Positions 1 through 12,350 of a DNA stretch of 64,000 bases are shown piece after piece; the first letter of the stretch is position 1, and each line of letters begins with the position of its first letter. This DNA is from Hypericum androsaemum (Eukaryota; Streptophyta; Magnoliopsida; Malpighiales; Hypericaceae): positions 18,555,619-18,619,618 of the forward strand of contig OZ023182.1 of NCBI GenBank assembly GCA_963995505.1, in the 5' to 3' direction. The notes beneath the pieces are model-generated. The model made no database searches. It was not told the origin of the DNA and saw only the letters and a list, made by a program, of their open reading frames with translations. Position numbers and translations under genes: made by a program.

Positions 1-179
1 TCGAACATTGTACCTTAATTTAATTCGTACCAAACTATATCTAACCATATTTCTACAATTTTTCGATGACCAATTTGCATTATTATTTTTCAGCATAGTA
101 TATTTATATCTTACTGAATGACTAAGCATACATGGTTAAATCCTACTATCTTTAATTTTCATGGTCGAGTATTGCACTT

Positions 180-848
180 CAGGTGGGCATAGGTCGAATG
201 CTTGGTGCCCGCGAGAGATATATCTTAATGTTTAGGGTTAAAAATGACCTAGAGGTGGGGTTGTCATACTTTGAGTTAATGTCGGACTCGGTATTGGTCG
301 CAGTGGAGGTCGAGAAACCCAATCGAGGTAGACCACATGGGATTTGGTTAAGTAAGAATACGAAGAGGCCAGATTGAAGTAGACTCTACAAAGGACAAGA
401 TAAACTTAAAGAGGCCGGATGTACTCGGACTCTCGGAGTTATACATGGATTCAGACTCAAGAAGACGGAATAAGCATTGAAGATGAAGAGACTTCCTGAG
501 ACCAAAGAAGTCCGGGTTGGATAGTGATAGACATTAGAAAGGATAGATTTTTGGTCATCGTATCCAACTAAAACACGGCCTTAGATAGAATGCCGGGGTT
601 GCAGGACTTTTTGTATATAAGCGTAGACCGGAGTTAGGTTTACGACACCAAGAAATCATAATCATAACCCATTTACTCTCTTTTTTCCTTACTCTCTCTT
701 TGTTCCTTTGCTCTCAATAAACTCTCTCTCTTCCTTCCACTCATTTTCCCTTACTTTTTTTCTTTTTTGTAGTTAGATAAGATCGCCCTTGGAACGATCA
801 CTCCAGATTGTCTCGAGATCACATTTTTGTTAATTTTCACTTACAACA
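180..848 (+). repeat. LTR-like remnant (promoter half and 3' end)
   Basis: This stretch has the layout of the right part of a plant LTR. A TATA-like tgtatataagc lies at about 611, followed by a pyrimidine-rich leader, and the sequence ends in ...cacttacaaca at about 848. Phrases such as agactctacaaaggacaag and gaagaggccgg resemble, in the opposite orientation, parts of the LTRs at 27384 and 32153, so a related family is plausible. The left edge is not defined and no internal region follows. It could be a solo or truncated LTR; this is inference from layout only. Confidence 0.35.
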
Positions 849-1258
849 CATGTATAGAAAACTGCATGTAGGAGAGAGCGATGTGAGATCGAAGAAGGCA
901 GTGGAGAAGACGAGAAAGGAGAGAGCGAGGACTACAAAACAACGTAGTTTATGTTTTTGTTTTGTACTTGGTTAATTACATATTTAGATATCGGGTTAAA
1001 ATTTTCCAAAAGGCACTTAAAAAAAAGTTGATGGCACGCCACATCATCACTGAAATTTGATGTCACGATCCAGATGGTCTCTTGCCCCGCCTCAGAGTGA
1101 TTTTAATTAAAAATATTTATCTTAATTGATACGTTTTAAATTATAAGATAATCAAGTAATTTTCTACAATACCGCGTACTAAAATGTACTTTTTCTAAAT
1201 ATAAAAAACCCTGTACTTTATGGAAAAAACATCGTATAGATAAATCTTTTACGGAAAA
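849..1258. other. AT-rich spacer, no gene seen
   Basis: Low-complexity AT-rich sequence between the LTR-like remnant and the first SPH relic. No coding region, RNA gene or clear repeat boundary was recognised. Confidence 0.4.
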
Positions 1259-1367
1259 AAATTACAATATAAAACCATATCAATAGTAAGAAGTAAGAAC
1301 ATAATACGCGTTTAGCTTTTAGTAAATTAATGACACAATCCACCAACAAGCCAATCATAGAAACAAG

Positions 1368-1756
1368 GCAAAATAGTTATAGATTTCTGATATTTGAAGA
1401 AATTGATGACCAGAAAAAATTAGTATTGATTAGTCTCTAACATTTTCAAAATCAAATGATTAGTTTCTCATATTTTCAAAATCAATTGATTAGTCCCTCA
1501 ACTCATAATCTGTCTAAAGGATGCAATGAATCTTTGAGGGAGATGGAAGGATTTAAACTTAAATGACAATTTTATAATTTCGGTCAGCTTAAGAGTATTT
1601 TTTGCACTTTGGAAAAAGTCTCGCCAGCAAGAAAGAGACAGGAATATGAATTTATGGACTAATTAATTAATTTTGAAAATATCAGGCATAATTAATAACC
1701 TATTTTGATTAATCAATTTCTTCAAACATTAATGATCTATAACTATTTTGTTAAAA
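1368..1756. mobile_element. MITE inserted at the start codon of SPH relic 1
   Basis: Imperfect terminal inverted repeats of about 38 bp: aaaatagttatagat...gaagaaattgat near 1370-1408 is the reverse complement of the segment at 1713-1749. The flanking heptamer aaacaag occurs at 1361-1367 and 1757-1763, exactly where the start-codon region of an SPH gene would be continuous. The 7-8-bp duplication suggests hAT affiliation. No coding capacity. Confidence 0.65.
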
Positions 1757-1938
1757 AAACAAGAGAGAAGTCTCCTTCAAGTGGCCTACTTTGCGTCATT
1801 ATTCTAGTTATGTTACTAGATCCCCTTACTTATTGCAACGCATTGTATTGACATTCGCATGTGGTCAATAATTTAAGTGGCCCTCCTCAAATGCTTGTGC
1901 ATTACAATTCCAAAGATAATAACCTTGGAGGCTACTAC

Positions 1939-4900
1939 TTTTTTACTAATTAGGAACCTTAATTAATAAAGAAAAGAAAAATGTTACAGACGGATATGAG
2001 ACCGAGAAAAATAAAAATAAAAGCTTAAGAATTTCAAGACCTAAACGAGCAACTAAACTAGCTATAATTTGCTATCATAACTAATAACTAACTCATCCTA
2101 ATCCATAAACTCGGGTAGTCCTTGGTAGATGCTGCCAAAAATTGGAACTACTTCCTTTCGTCTGGGAATGTCATCATCTTCATTTTGGAATAAGTATTCT
2201 TAGCAGGAGGGAGATAGAAGTCATCTTTGTACTCTTAGCAGGAGGGAGATAGAAGTCATCTTTGTACTCAACTTCAATATCGTATAGTTCCTCCTCCATC
2301 CAATGGACTTCACCACCTTCGTCAACTTGGACATGGCAAGCAAAGCAGGTTTATCCGTCTGTGACACCCCCAGAACCTCACTCTCATGAAAACCCATGAA
2401 GGGAAGCAGATTCGAGGAGAGCAGGGCAGAAGCCTGGCCTAGCAAAGATGTCAATAGACCCTGTAAAATCGGTGGCCTCGTGTTAGCGTCTACCCTCGGG
2501 ATGCCCTTGCCAAGGAAGCCAGGCTTCAGTCCCGTGCTCTTGGAACTCTAAGTACCTGCATTCTACTTGCTCGAAATCTGGTTAGGCAGAAAACTACCCG
2601 CAGCAACATACGATGCTCTTCGAGCCTTGACCGTAGCGGGATCCACAATGTACGATGAGCAACTATCTTCAGACAAATTTGCAACCTCAACCTGTGTACC
2701 AGGCGGGTTGGTGTCCCTCACATCATCCGTATGTAACCCAGCAGAGTTCAAGTCCGGATTCAAGCTTGGAGACCTAGACAACTCGGCCTCTGTATACAGA
2801 CCATACAGGTCTTCAACAAACAATTTCTCTAGAGCCAAACCTTCCTCCGTAGCTGCAGCTTCCTCAAAAGTCATATTACTCTCTTGAATGCATTAATTGC
2901 CACTTGGAGCATTTGTTTCCCAGCGTCCGCAAGTGAAAGCTTCCTTTATTGCTCTTACCCTAAATGTCAAGGCGCCAAATATTTCAAGGATTTTTGCCCA
3001 ATCTCACTAGTTGAGAGCTTGTACAAGATTTTAGCCAAGATTTTATCCTCCAGGCTTGAGCGTGTGATGGGTGAGATCATCGGGCCAGAGCAATTGGGGT
3101 TCATCGAGGGGAGACAACTATTAGATGGAGTGATGGTGTGCTGTGAACTGGTGAATGTGCTCAAGCGCAGAATGTCAAAAGGGGCGCTCATAAAATTAGA
3201 TTTTAAAAAAGCTTTTGACAGCGTTTCATGGAGTTACATCGAGGACATGATGGTTGGCATGGGCTTCGGTCCTAGGATGAGGGGTTGGGTTTCGAGCTGC
3301 ATTCGAAACTCCTGCTCGTCAGTCCTAATCAACGGCTCTCCTTCAGATCTCTTTTCATTGGAGTGAGGGCTTAAACAAGGCGATCTAATGTCACCATATC
3401 TTTTTCTGATAGCAGTTGAAGGGTTGCGCCTTATGGTACTTAAAGCGGAGGCTGAGGGGATGATCCAGGGTTTATCTATTCCGGGAACAAATACCAACCT
3501 TTCACTACTCCAATATGCAGATGACACCATCCTCTTCTCTAATCCTTGCCTTCTTAACCTTACAAATCTTAAACCTTTACTATTATCTTTTTCTATTGTC
3601 TCTGGCCTAATGTTAAACTTTGATAAGTGTTCAATCATAGGTGTGAACCTTGATGAAGATTGGATGACAAATGCTACTGCAAACTGCAGGGCAAAAATTC
3701 TTTTCAAATATCTAGGTGTTCCGGTTGGGGCCTCAATGAAGAAACGTTCTCACTGGGAACCGATAGTTGAACTTTTCGATAAGAAGTTGTCCTCCTGGAA
3801 GGGCAACCTTTTATCCATTTGCGGTTGCGTGACACTTATCAAGGCGGTGTTATCTTACTTACCAATTTTCTTCATGTCGATTTTCAGAATTCCGGTACGT
3901 GTTTTGGAGGTGTTGGAAAAGAAAATGAGAAAATTCTTGTGGTCTGGAGATGCAGATGAGAGAAGTCTAACATTTATTTCTTGGAGTCACGTTTGCCTAC
4001 CTATTGATAAAGGCGGGTTAGGGTTGATTTGCTAGGACATTCATAATGAAGCCTTGCTTCTAAAATGGGCTTGGCGTTTTCTCTCTGACCCTAATTCATT
4101 ATGGGCAAAGGTGATTCGGGGGATTCACGGTGCTCCTGATTTCAATGTTTGTGCTGTTCTTCTAGAATTCCTCACTGTGAGCGTCTCCCAGGTCATTGGA
4201 TGAACATTTAAAAGCTGATTTTGTCTGAAGCTGTCTCTGCTGTCTCTTTTAGGAGGAATATTAGTTTTGCTCTTAGAATGGGAGACTTGCTGAGGTTTTG
4301 GGAAGATGTATGGTGCACGGAAGCCCCTCTTTCAATATTGTTTCCTAGGCTTTATTTACTCTCTACTCTAAAAGGGGCTGTAATTAAGGACTGTGGTACG
4401 TGAGAATCTGGCTCTTGGAAATGGCTGCTTAGTTGGAGAAGGAATTTCCGAGGGTGGTTGACAGACTCTTGGAATAGGCTTCTGAACTGTATTCCTTCAA
4501 GTCCTTCTTCGATGGAGCAGGTGGATCGGGTTGTTTGGAGGGCTTATGTCTCATCGGGGTTCACAGTAAAAAGTCTTTATAGGATGCATTTTGATGGCTT
4601 CTTCTTCCTTGCTCCTTCAGTTCTCACGCATGGTTGCACTAAACTTATACCTATTAAAGTCAGCTACTTCCTATGGATGGCCTTACACGATCGGATTAAA
4701 ACAAAAGATAATCTGCATAGAGTTGGTCTTCTTGGTGTCTCAGATATCCTCTGTCCCTTATGTGGCCTAGCTAAAGAGTCTTCAAATCATCTTTTTCTTC
4801 ATTGCAATCATGTAATGAAGATTTGGAACTCTTTTGCTAGGATGGTTGGCATTAGTTGGTGTATGAGCAGCACTACCTTGTCATTTTCGGATGTGTGGGA

Positions 4901-5459
4901 TGGCCTAGTTTGTGAAAAAGTCTCAAAGAAGATATGGTACACGCTATTTGCCACGGTTTGCTGGTGTGTGTGTGGAAGATGAGGAATAGGGTGGTGTTCG
5001 AACACGAAAATTTTGATGCTGGGAGATTGCATACTAGTATTTATAGGCACGTATCTGAGTGGTCTTTTTGGTCGAGAGTTGCTACCCACTTTCAATTTCA
5101 GGATGTAATATTAGCTCTCAAAGCTACGGTGTAACTCGGTGTACTGTTTGGTATTTTTCCTTGGCTGTAGCTTGCATCCTTTGCAACTGCTAACCATTAT
5201 GTAAGTATGTTGGAGTTAATATACAAAACATTTACTTTTATAAAAAAAACAACTGTAAGAGCCATAATCGGACTAACCTAATCTCCATCTATAGAATCCA
5301 CAAGGAAGACCCCATCAAGTGCCCTCCACAATTGTTGATCACAAAACTCAGTGATCACAAGCTCGGTCTCCTTTTCCGGAGAAGAAGCAACCAAGACCAT
5401 CTCCATACCAGTAGACTCATTAACCTTCTCCTGTCCTTCCTTGACCAAACTCTCGTCCC
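1939..5459. mobile_element. LINE-containing insertion in SPH relic 1
   Basis: Bounded by a 13-bp duplication of SPH coding sequence (tggaggctactac at 1926-1938 and 5460-5472), which is typical of target-primed LINE insertion. Inside are a plus-strand LINE ORF2 (about 2950-5134, with an A-rich 3' end near 5250) and two minus-strand pieces (1939-2945 and 5255-5459). The minus pieces carry acidic ORF fragments; a T-run just after the left duplication looks like the reversed poly(A) of a minus-oriented element. The simplest reading is a plus-strand LINE nested in, or inverted relative to, a minus-strand element. The minus pieces have no recognisable reverse transcriptase and may be LINE ORF1 sequence. 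Confidence 0.7.
2950..5134 (+). pseudogene. LINE (L1-type) ORF2 remnant: reverse transcriptase and C-terminal zinc domain
   Basis: Non-LTR reverse transcriptase of plant L1 type. It enters at GAKYFKDFCPISLV and continues through IKLDFKKAFDSVSW and the catalytic YADD (LLQYADDTILFS, about 3510-3545). The C-terminal zf-RVT region reads FLWMALHDRIKTKDNLHRVG, then CPLC...HLFLHCNH at about 4755-4815. The endonuclease half is missing (5' truncation). An in-frame TGA at 3364 follows SPSDLFSLE, and further stops occur at about 4033 and 4400. It belongs to the same family as the minus-strand LINE at 36614-41954, which shares the residues around YADD. Inactive copy. Confidence 0.85.
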
Positions 5460-5747
5460 TGGAGGCTACTACCTTAGTGATGACGAGGAAGGAAATTGGG
5501 AATTTCATGATAATTTTTTTGGGTACCACATTTTCTGGTGCCACGTCACCAAATATCTGCTATACTGAGTCTTTCGACGTTTTTAATCAACCGATCCCTT
5601 CACATTGATGTGAGGTACAACCCAAATGGCCATTCTCGTGAGTTTTTTTGTATTGCCAAAATGATGATGTTTATTTCCGGAATTTTAGTTAGATTCCTCC
5701 TTTTAATATGCTTGTGTACTTCTTGGAGAAGAGCAACTGGACTTTAA

Positions 5748-6736
5748 GTGGTGGAAATAGTCAATAAGCTCTTATTATCAATCTCCTTATGTTTTTTTGG
5801 TGGAAATCAATCTCCTTATATTAACTTATTATGATCCATACATAAAATAAGAGTCAAATGCTCTTAAGCTCAATAAATAAATTAAGAGATAAAAAATTCA
5901 TAGCTTATTACTTGTCGATCTCTAAATTCTAAAGTAATACAATGTATTTTTTGGTGGCATGAGAGGTACTTCGTTGTTTTAGAGGAAATCATCTAGTATA
6001 TTACAACTGCTTGTGGATACAATACATTGTTTTTGTGTTGCACATTATAATTTGTCTAATTTCTGATGGAGGGTCTATCATATTGCTGGGACATAATAGG
6101 TTTGGGAATTCCATATTTGCAGATCTATATGTACAACCATTAGCTTCTCAAAATATAAAAATCTATGACAACATCTAAAAAAGAGAACTTGAGGATGTCT
6201 CTTATCTCCATCATTAAACAAGGAACATATTCAAGCAAAATTACCGCGACCGCTCACTCTCATCTATGTCGTCACCGTGAGAACAAGGCTCAGATCTTTG
6301 ACCAAGCACGAGACCAATCATCTTCCTACATGTTGTTGCCCTTCTCAAGTTCTCCCTTGTATACATAGAAAATTAACAATCCCGACCAAAAAAAAGACCA
6401 ATAACAAAAGCTCTGCACCAGCCAGAAAACGAAAATTACAAGCATACACCAATTCTAGACCATTCAGAAGAAAATTGCAAGTTATTACACCAACAAATTT
6501 ACACGCATGCATCAACTCCAAACACAAAAACTACAAAAATTTCAAAAACCCTCCAATTTTGAAATTTAGACTAAAAAACGACAAATTATAAGGAGTCTAG
6601 AAAGGGAGAGAGTAATTAACTAAAAGGGAGGGCAGAGTGGTCTGTGAAGACCAAGAGAGAGGAGGTTAGCCACGTCAATCGCTTTTGCTGCATCGGTGGT
6701 CGCCTCGCCGAAATGGGTGGGTGAGAGTGTGGATTA
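5748..6736. other. SPH-type 3' flank, no gene
   Basis: AT-rich sequence matching the downstream regions of other SPH copies: the gtcaataagctcttattatc segment with AATAAA motifs, then the agaacatattcaagcaaaa...cgctcactctcatctatg block, which recurs near 24.56 kb, 51.75 kb and 61.44 kb. Short open frames here look fortuitous. The last 100 bp abut the Athila composite. Confidence 0.6.
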
Positions 6737-6789
6737 GGGAGAAAAAATAGGGAAGGGTTGTGACCGCTGTCAGCGAGTAGGGAATATAT

Positions 6790-7748
6790 CTAGTAGAAAT
6801 GAGCTGTCTCAAGTTCTTATACTTTTCTACGAGATATTTGATGTGCGAGAAATAGATTTTATGAGACCTTTTTCCAGCTCTTTAGGCAACATCTATATCC
6901 TACTTGCAGTTGACTATGTCTCGAAGTGGGTGGAAGCAAAGGCCACCCGAACTAATGATTCTAAAGTTGTTGCACGATTTTTGAAGTCTAACATCTTTAG
7001 TAGGTTTGGCATTCCACGAGCGGTCATTAGCCACCAAGGTACCCATTTTTGCAATCGCACTATTGAAGCATTGATGAAGAAATATGGCGTGCATCATCGT
7101 GTTGCTACCACGTATCACCCCCAAACCAATGGACAAGTAGAGGTATCCAATCGGAAGGTGAAATAAATATTGGAGAAAATGGTGAACCCCTCGCGGAAGG
7201 ATTGGAGCTTACGTTTGGACGATGCTCTTTGGGCATACCGCACAGCATTTAAGACTCCTATAGGTATGTCTCCTTATCGCCTAGTATTTGGAAAATTATG
7301 CCACTTACCTGTAGAGATCGAGCACAAAGCGTAGTGGGCGATCAAGCGATGCAACATGGATTTCCATATGGCCGGCAAAGAGCAAAAGTTGCAGTAGCAA
7401 GAATTAGAGGAGATTCGTCTAGAAGCATATGAGAACACGGCGATGTACAAGGAGCGTACCAAAATTTTACATGATAAATTGCTCCTTCGCAAAAACTTTA
7501 TTGCGGGCCAGAAGGTATTGCTCTTTAATTCTCGACTAAAGCTTATGTCTGGTAAGCTTCGATCTTGTTGGACTGGTCCGTTCATTGTGCTTCAAGTGTT
7601 TCGTAATGGAGTTGTTGAAATTCAGGATTTGAACACGAACAACATTCTTACAGCGAATAGACATCGTTTAAAATCTTTCATTGAGAATTTTGTAGGATCT
7701 CCAAATGAGACTGTGCATCTCGCACGACCAATATATACTACAGAGTAA
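6790..7748 (+). pseudogene. Athila integrase C-terminal half (plus copy)
   Basis: Ty3-type integrase core: IDFMRPF for the first Asp, FGIPRAVIS followed by HQGTHF where the second catalytic Asp is His, and [14 protein letters not shown] holding the catalytic Glu. In-frame stops occur after SNRKVK (about 7164), after the EIEHKA stretch (about 7332) and near 7396. The C-terminal part is intact in frame from about 7443 to 7748 (GQKVLLFNSRLKL, SGKLRSCWTGPF, the usual Ty3 integrase tail). It matches the inverted copy at 11406-12119. Dead. Confidence 0.85.
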
Positions 7749-8029
7749 TCCCGATGTTCCGTCAAGCTATTGACGTTAAACAAGCGCTTATTGGGAGGCA
7801 ACCCAATTTTATTTTTTGCTACCGTTTCTTAGTTTTATTTATTTATTCATTATTATTTTTTCTTTGGTCTCAAAGTCCTGACTTGGGTCTAATCTATGCC
7901 TTTTAATTTTTGCAGAAAAAAAGAGAAATAAGTCGAGGCGAGGATGAGTTATCGCCACAAAGTGGACAGGGGTTTTAAATTTTAATCCCCTTTTCGTGGT
8001 GCACAAAGTACCACGGGACGAAGTGAACA

Positions 8030-8215
8030 GAAAAATTTTAAAAAAATTTCCTACTCGCAGCGACAAAAACTGCACAAGACGAAGTGAACAGATAAATTTA
8101 AAAAAAATTTTGCTCGCAGCGACAAACAACTGCTCTTGGCAAAGTGAACTGAGATTCGAGATAATTATTCCTCTTCTCAGCCCGCAAAAGTTTTCACGCT
8201 GCGACAAATCAGCTT
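8030..8215 (+). repeat. Short tandem repeat in the Athila 3' internal region
   Basis: About three degenerate units of roughly 60 bp, each with gaagtgaac(a/t)ga, an A-rich tract and ctcgcagcgacaaa, lie between the pol end and the downstream ORFs of the plus copy. It is part of the element and has no evident host role. Confidence 0.5.
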
Positions 8216-8314
8216 ACTCGCCAAGAGACAGCCGAGCCGCCTAAGCCAAGCCACAGACTCAAGTCCAAATGGGGAGAGAATTTTTCGGAGCCAAGTTGTC
8301 AATTTTTTTTCTAA

Positions 8315-8998
8315 GTGTCCAAGATTTTAATTCCTAATTGGACTCGTACATATATGCACCCAAATTTGGACTCTTCCTCTACATTATTCTCTTCGTCAAT
8401 TATTATATATTTAATATCCTGGATTCTCAATTTAATTCATCAATTCTTTTTACAGGAAAAGAAGCCGATCAACACCACCCACCAAGTTTTTCAGGCACCG
8501 CAGAACACGTTGACTCGCTCGAACAGTGTCATTGGTCTAGGACACTTTGCCACTGGTCTTGCAGAGTTTTACAATGCGCTCCCCAAAACAATCTCTCCAC
8601 CATTAGCCCTCGGCCATATCACGTACAGTACCCTAATTCGCGCAGAGATTATTACCATCGGTGGGCAACTAATTAATGGAAAGGAGAGGAATTGTTGGCA
8701 ATCGTTAACCTCTCAACAAAAGCGTGCCACACCGAAGAAGAATCGAGTCACAGTAGTCCCATCTACGACCACAGAGGGAGCCACACAAGCTACATTAGAA
8801 GCGCTAATGGCATAAATGGAGGGACATAACTCCTTCGTGCGATTCGAGCTAGGCGAACTAAAGGCATACCTCACCACCATAGAGCGCGAGCAAGCCCACG
8901 CCACAGTCATTCTCCGTCTCCTTCTTGCCAAGTCTGAATGTGAGCTACCGTCACCTACAGGAAGCGACACACCACACGAGGGAGCCCTAGAACCCTAA
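8315..8998 (+). CDS. Athila downstream ORF region (function unknown)
   Basis: Two in-frame stretches separated by a single TAA at 8813-8815 lie between pol and the 3' LTR of the plus copy, the position where Athila elements carry an extra ORF sometimes called env-like. The first 166 residues include a hydrophobic stretch (residues about 25-47, STLFSSSIIIYLISW) and then a polar region; the second has 60 residues with a predicted helical segment. No family motif is recognised. It may be a decayed remnant of the extra ORF. The region from 9000 to 10118 has no gene; a polypurine-like aagtgtggggatgtt occurs twice, at about 9126 and at 10116 just before the LTR. Confidence 0.35.
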
Positions 8999-10130
8999 AC
9001 TCATTTTTTTTGTTTAACTTTATTTATTGTGTTTTATTTTCTCGTGTCTTGTTATGTCTTGTATATTCTATTCTATCTGTCATGTTTAGAGTCAACATAT
9101 ACCATTAGAATATGTTGTTCTCTAAGTGTGGGGATGTTTTGTGTGTTTTGTGTGTCGAGTCAACCACCTGCTTGAACTTGCAACCTAAAATTTTTGACCC
9201 TTTAGCAACTTAATATTCTTTTGAAAGCTCATGCCAAGATGAAATTAGCAAGGATACGATAAAGCCCATATTGAGAAGTAGTTTTTACTTTTCAAAAAAA
9301 AATTTCATAATTGGATTAAGCGACCACTAGTGTATAAGACTGATATAACACTTGAGAGAATTCGGGTGGTACGGCTGTAGTAACCAACTACCGCTTGTAT
9401 CATATATATGTTTTAGCTGACTTGCGTGAGGATTAACCGAGTGGCGTATAAGAAAACTTGCTGCCCTTCTAAGTTGTGACAAAAAAAAATGTTTGAAAGG
9501 AATGGGAAAGGAATGAAGGAAAATTGAAATGCGGAATGTGGAATGTAGAGGTGGAATGTGAATGAATGATGGTGGAAGGGCAGTAGTCAGGTAAACAATT
9601 AGAGTTGGTGTTGCCTACGACCTGACTAGGATGGAGCTTGAAGATCGTTATAGGTGACAATCAGAGCAATAAAAAGTTGTAACCCGGCCTATTGACATCT
9701 AAGAGTGAAGTCCCAAGTGTCATGCAAGTTGAGTGCTAACCATGCTAACTTAAAATATTTTGGGATGAGGCCAAGCTAAATAGCACTATAAGTGTCTTAA
9801 TATCCAGTCATGCCTGGTGCTTATTGATGTTGAGTCTCTAGTGACCTTCACCACTTTCTGAATGATTAAAATTATGGGAAACTGCTTTAATTTGTGGGCT
9901 AGACTTGAATTATGAAATTGACCTGGCATGAGGATTCCCAGGGATAGTCTGTTGTTGATGGTTTATTAATTCAGTATGGTTAAAATGCAAGTGCTTGTGT
10001 TGACAATATCTATTTTCATGTTCTATGTGTTGAGTGATTTGCTTTGTTGTCTTGAGTCTTGAGTCTTTTGAGTCTAAATCTTAGTTAGAGTCTTGCTTGG
10101 GGACAAGCAAAGTTTAAGTGTGGGGATGTT

Positions 10131-11405
10131 TGATGTGTGTTTAAAACAAGCATTAAACGCATAGGATTTTGAGTCATTTTTGCAAGTTTATCTTTATTTT
10201 AGTATCATTTTAGTAAATATTTGAGTTTTGAGTGACTAGTGAGTTCTTTGTGCTAAATTGTAGGAAAATGAGGCAAATTTGGTAAGGAATTATACTTGAA
10301 GAAGGAGTCCAGCAAAGACAGTTGACTTGCAAAGGAATTTTGGTCAACTTTGGAGCCGAATTAGAGGATGCGTATTTGACAGACAATTGAATATCGTTCT
10401 TTCCTCTTACCGTGCATATAAAGAACGCCTAAATCGGAGATCAGAAAAGGAAGTTACGACCAAAATACTGAAGGTTGGTTTGGCAGATTATTATTAGCGA
10501 ATTTTAAGGGCCAATTTTGGAAATTCGATCTTCTGATCGCTTAGGACATTGGGGACGACCCATTAGGTTTTTACACTTAGGAGGGCTTATATATAACCCT
10601 CTACACTTATTTTAGAGGGAGAACTTTCATTCTAGAGAATTCCTATTTTTATTTTGTCTTTGCCAGGACCATGAGGAGCTAAACCTCTAGGTTGATTGTG
10701 AGGATCTTGTTTCATCATTCTAATGCATTAGTATTTACTTATTTCCTTGTGCATATTACTGTTCTCGAATTGTTTGCGTTTGTGAATTTATTCTTGAACA
10801 GATTTGCCTTTGATTATTGATTAGCGGTTGTAGTTAGGAATTGAACTAGGAGCAAGATTAATTCAGCAAGGAACGGTCGTTACCAAACTAATTAACTAGG
10901 AATAAGTAAGGCTAGTTTGTAGATACCAAGGTTTTGAGTATAATCGCTAAGAGTAGGAACATCTATTCTTAATGCTATTATCTTATAGAATAGAAATCGG
11001 TCTATATTCTATCTATTAGGTAATAAATAACTAGTTAGGCGGTTGTTTGGCTAGTTGATTGTTGGATGTTTGTGGTCTCTTTGCGGTTGCGGGAGATTTA
11101 CACCTACTTGCGACATGTGTTAGATTATCTTTTATGATCCAGTGATCAACCAACCTGTCATGGTACTCTGATCTCGAATCTGCCATTTTTCTCTTATTGA
11201 TTTCACTACTTCTACTCTCTTTTGTGTTCGTTGATTTCGTACAACTTTGAATCCCACAAAACCCCCTTTTTTACTTTTGTGTTATTAGTTAGATTAATTG
11301 AGTATTCGACCCTCCTTAGATCTGACTCGGTATTTCTACTTTCTTGCTACTAATTAGTGAGCCGTAAATATCGGTTTATTTTGAGGGGCCTCGATACACT
11401 CGTCA
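10131..11405 (+). repeat. Athila 3' LTR of the plus copy
   Basis: Starts tgatgtgtgtttaaaa right after the polypurine-like gtgtggggatgtt and ends cactcgtca. A TATA-like cttatatataaccc lies near 10588. It is the reverse complement counterpart of the LTR at 16467-17761, with scattered mismatches. Confidence 0.9.
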
Positions 11406-12119
11406 AAATGTAAAATTTATCATGTGATTTTTGCGAAGGAGCAATTTATCATGTAAAATTTTGGTACGCTCCTTGTACATCGCCGCATTCTCATATGCTT
11501 CTACACGACTCTCCTCTAATTCTTGCAACTGCAACTTCTGCTCTTTGCCGGCCATATGGAAATCCATGTTGCATCGCTTGATCGCCCAGTACACTTTGTG
11601 CTCGATCTCTACAGGTAAGTGGCATAATTTTTCAAATACTAGGCGATAAGGAGACATACTTATAGGAGTCATAAATGCTCTGCGGTATGCCCAAAGAGCA
11701 TCGTCCAAACGTAAGCTCCAATCCTTCCGCGAGGGGTTCATCATTTTTTCCAATATTTGTTTCACCTCCCGATTGGATACCTCTGCTTGTCCATTGTTTT
11801 GGGGGTGATACGTGGTAGCAACACGATGATGCACGCCATATTTCTTCTTCAATGCTTCAATAGTGCGATTGCAAAAATGGGTACCTTGGTCGCTAATGAC
11901 CGCTCGTGGAATGCCAAACCTACTAAAGATGTTAGACTTCAAAAATCCGGCAAAAACTTTAGAATCATTAGTTCGGGTGGCCTTTGCTTCCACCCACTTC
12001 GAGACATAGTCAACTGCAAGTATGATATAGATGTTGCCTAAAGAGCTGGGAAAAGGTCCCATAAAATCTATTCCACACACATCAAATATCTCGCAGAAAA
12101 GTATAGGAACTTGAGGCAT
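11406..12119 (-). pseudogene. Athila integrase (minus copy), truncated at the head-to-head junction
   Basis: An open frame with all three integrase catalytic positions visible: [11 protein letters not shown] (Asp), [15 protein letters not shown] (Asp) and [11 protein letters not shown] (Glu). It stops matching the plus copy after [12 protein letters not shown] and then runs into a short duplicated junction sequence and the plus-copy LTR end. A near-repeat of atttatcatgt at 11415 and 11441 marks the join. The C-terminal DNA-binding tail is absent, so the protein is incomplete although this segment itself has no stops. Confidence 0.85.
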
Positions 12120-12350
12120 CTCATTTCTACGAGATATATTCCCTACTCGCTGACAGCAGTCACAACTCTTACAAAATTCATTAGCATCCTAGAATAAAGT
12201 AGGCCAATAGAATCCATTATCTTGCACTTTTCTAGCAGTTCTCCTAGGACCAAAGTGCCCTCGACATGCATATGTATGACAATAAGTCAAGATGGACTCA
12301 TATTCATGTAAGGCTACGCAACGACGGATGACTTGATCACTACCAATTTT

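Larger units (their letters stand above)
1259..5760 (+). pseudogene. SPH (S-protein homologue) relic 1, split by a MITE and a LINE
   Basis: The 5' flank at 1259-1367 matches the region just upstream of the intact SPH gene at 23654 (shared phrases around tgacacaatc and aatcatagaaacaa). Coding sequence resumes after the MITE at about 1760 and reads as the family signal peptide and first strand (SPSS.LLCVIILVMLLDPL, then HVVNNLSGPPQMLVH). An in-frame TGA replaces the codon after the signal peptide and the first conserved Cys is Tyr. The second half starts at 5460 (GGYYLSDDEEGNW, FWCHV) and has frameshifts and stops. The two halves are separated by the LINE-bearing insert at 1939-5459, with the 13-bp tggaggctactac repeated on both sides. 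It is dead as a gene. Confidence 0.85.

Noticed and set aside
8030..8215. Possible regulatory repeat of a host gene
   Set aside because: It lies within the Athila plus copy, between pol and the 3' LTR, so it is element sequence.
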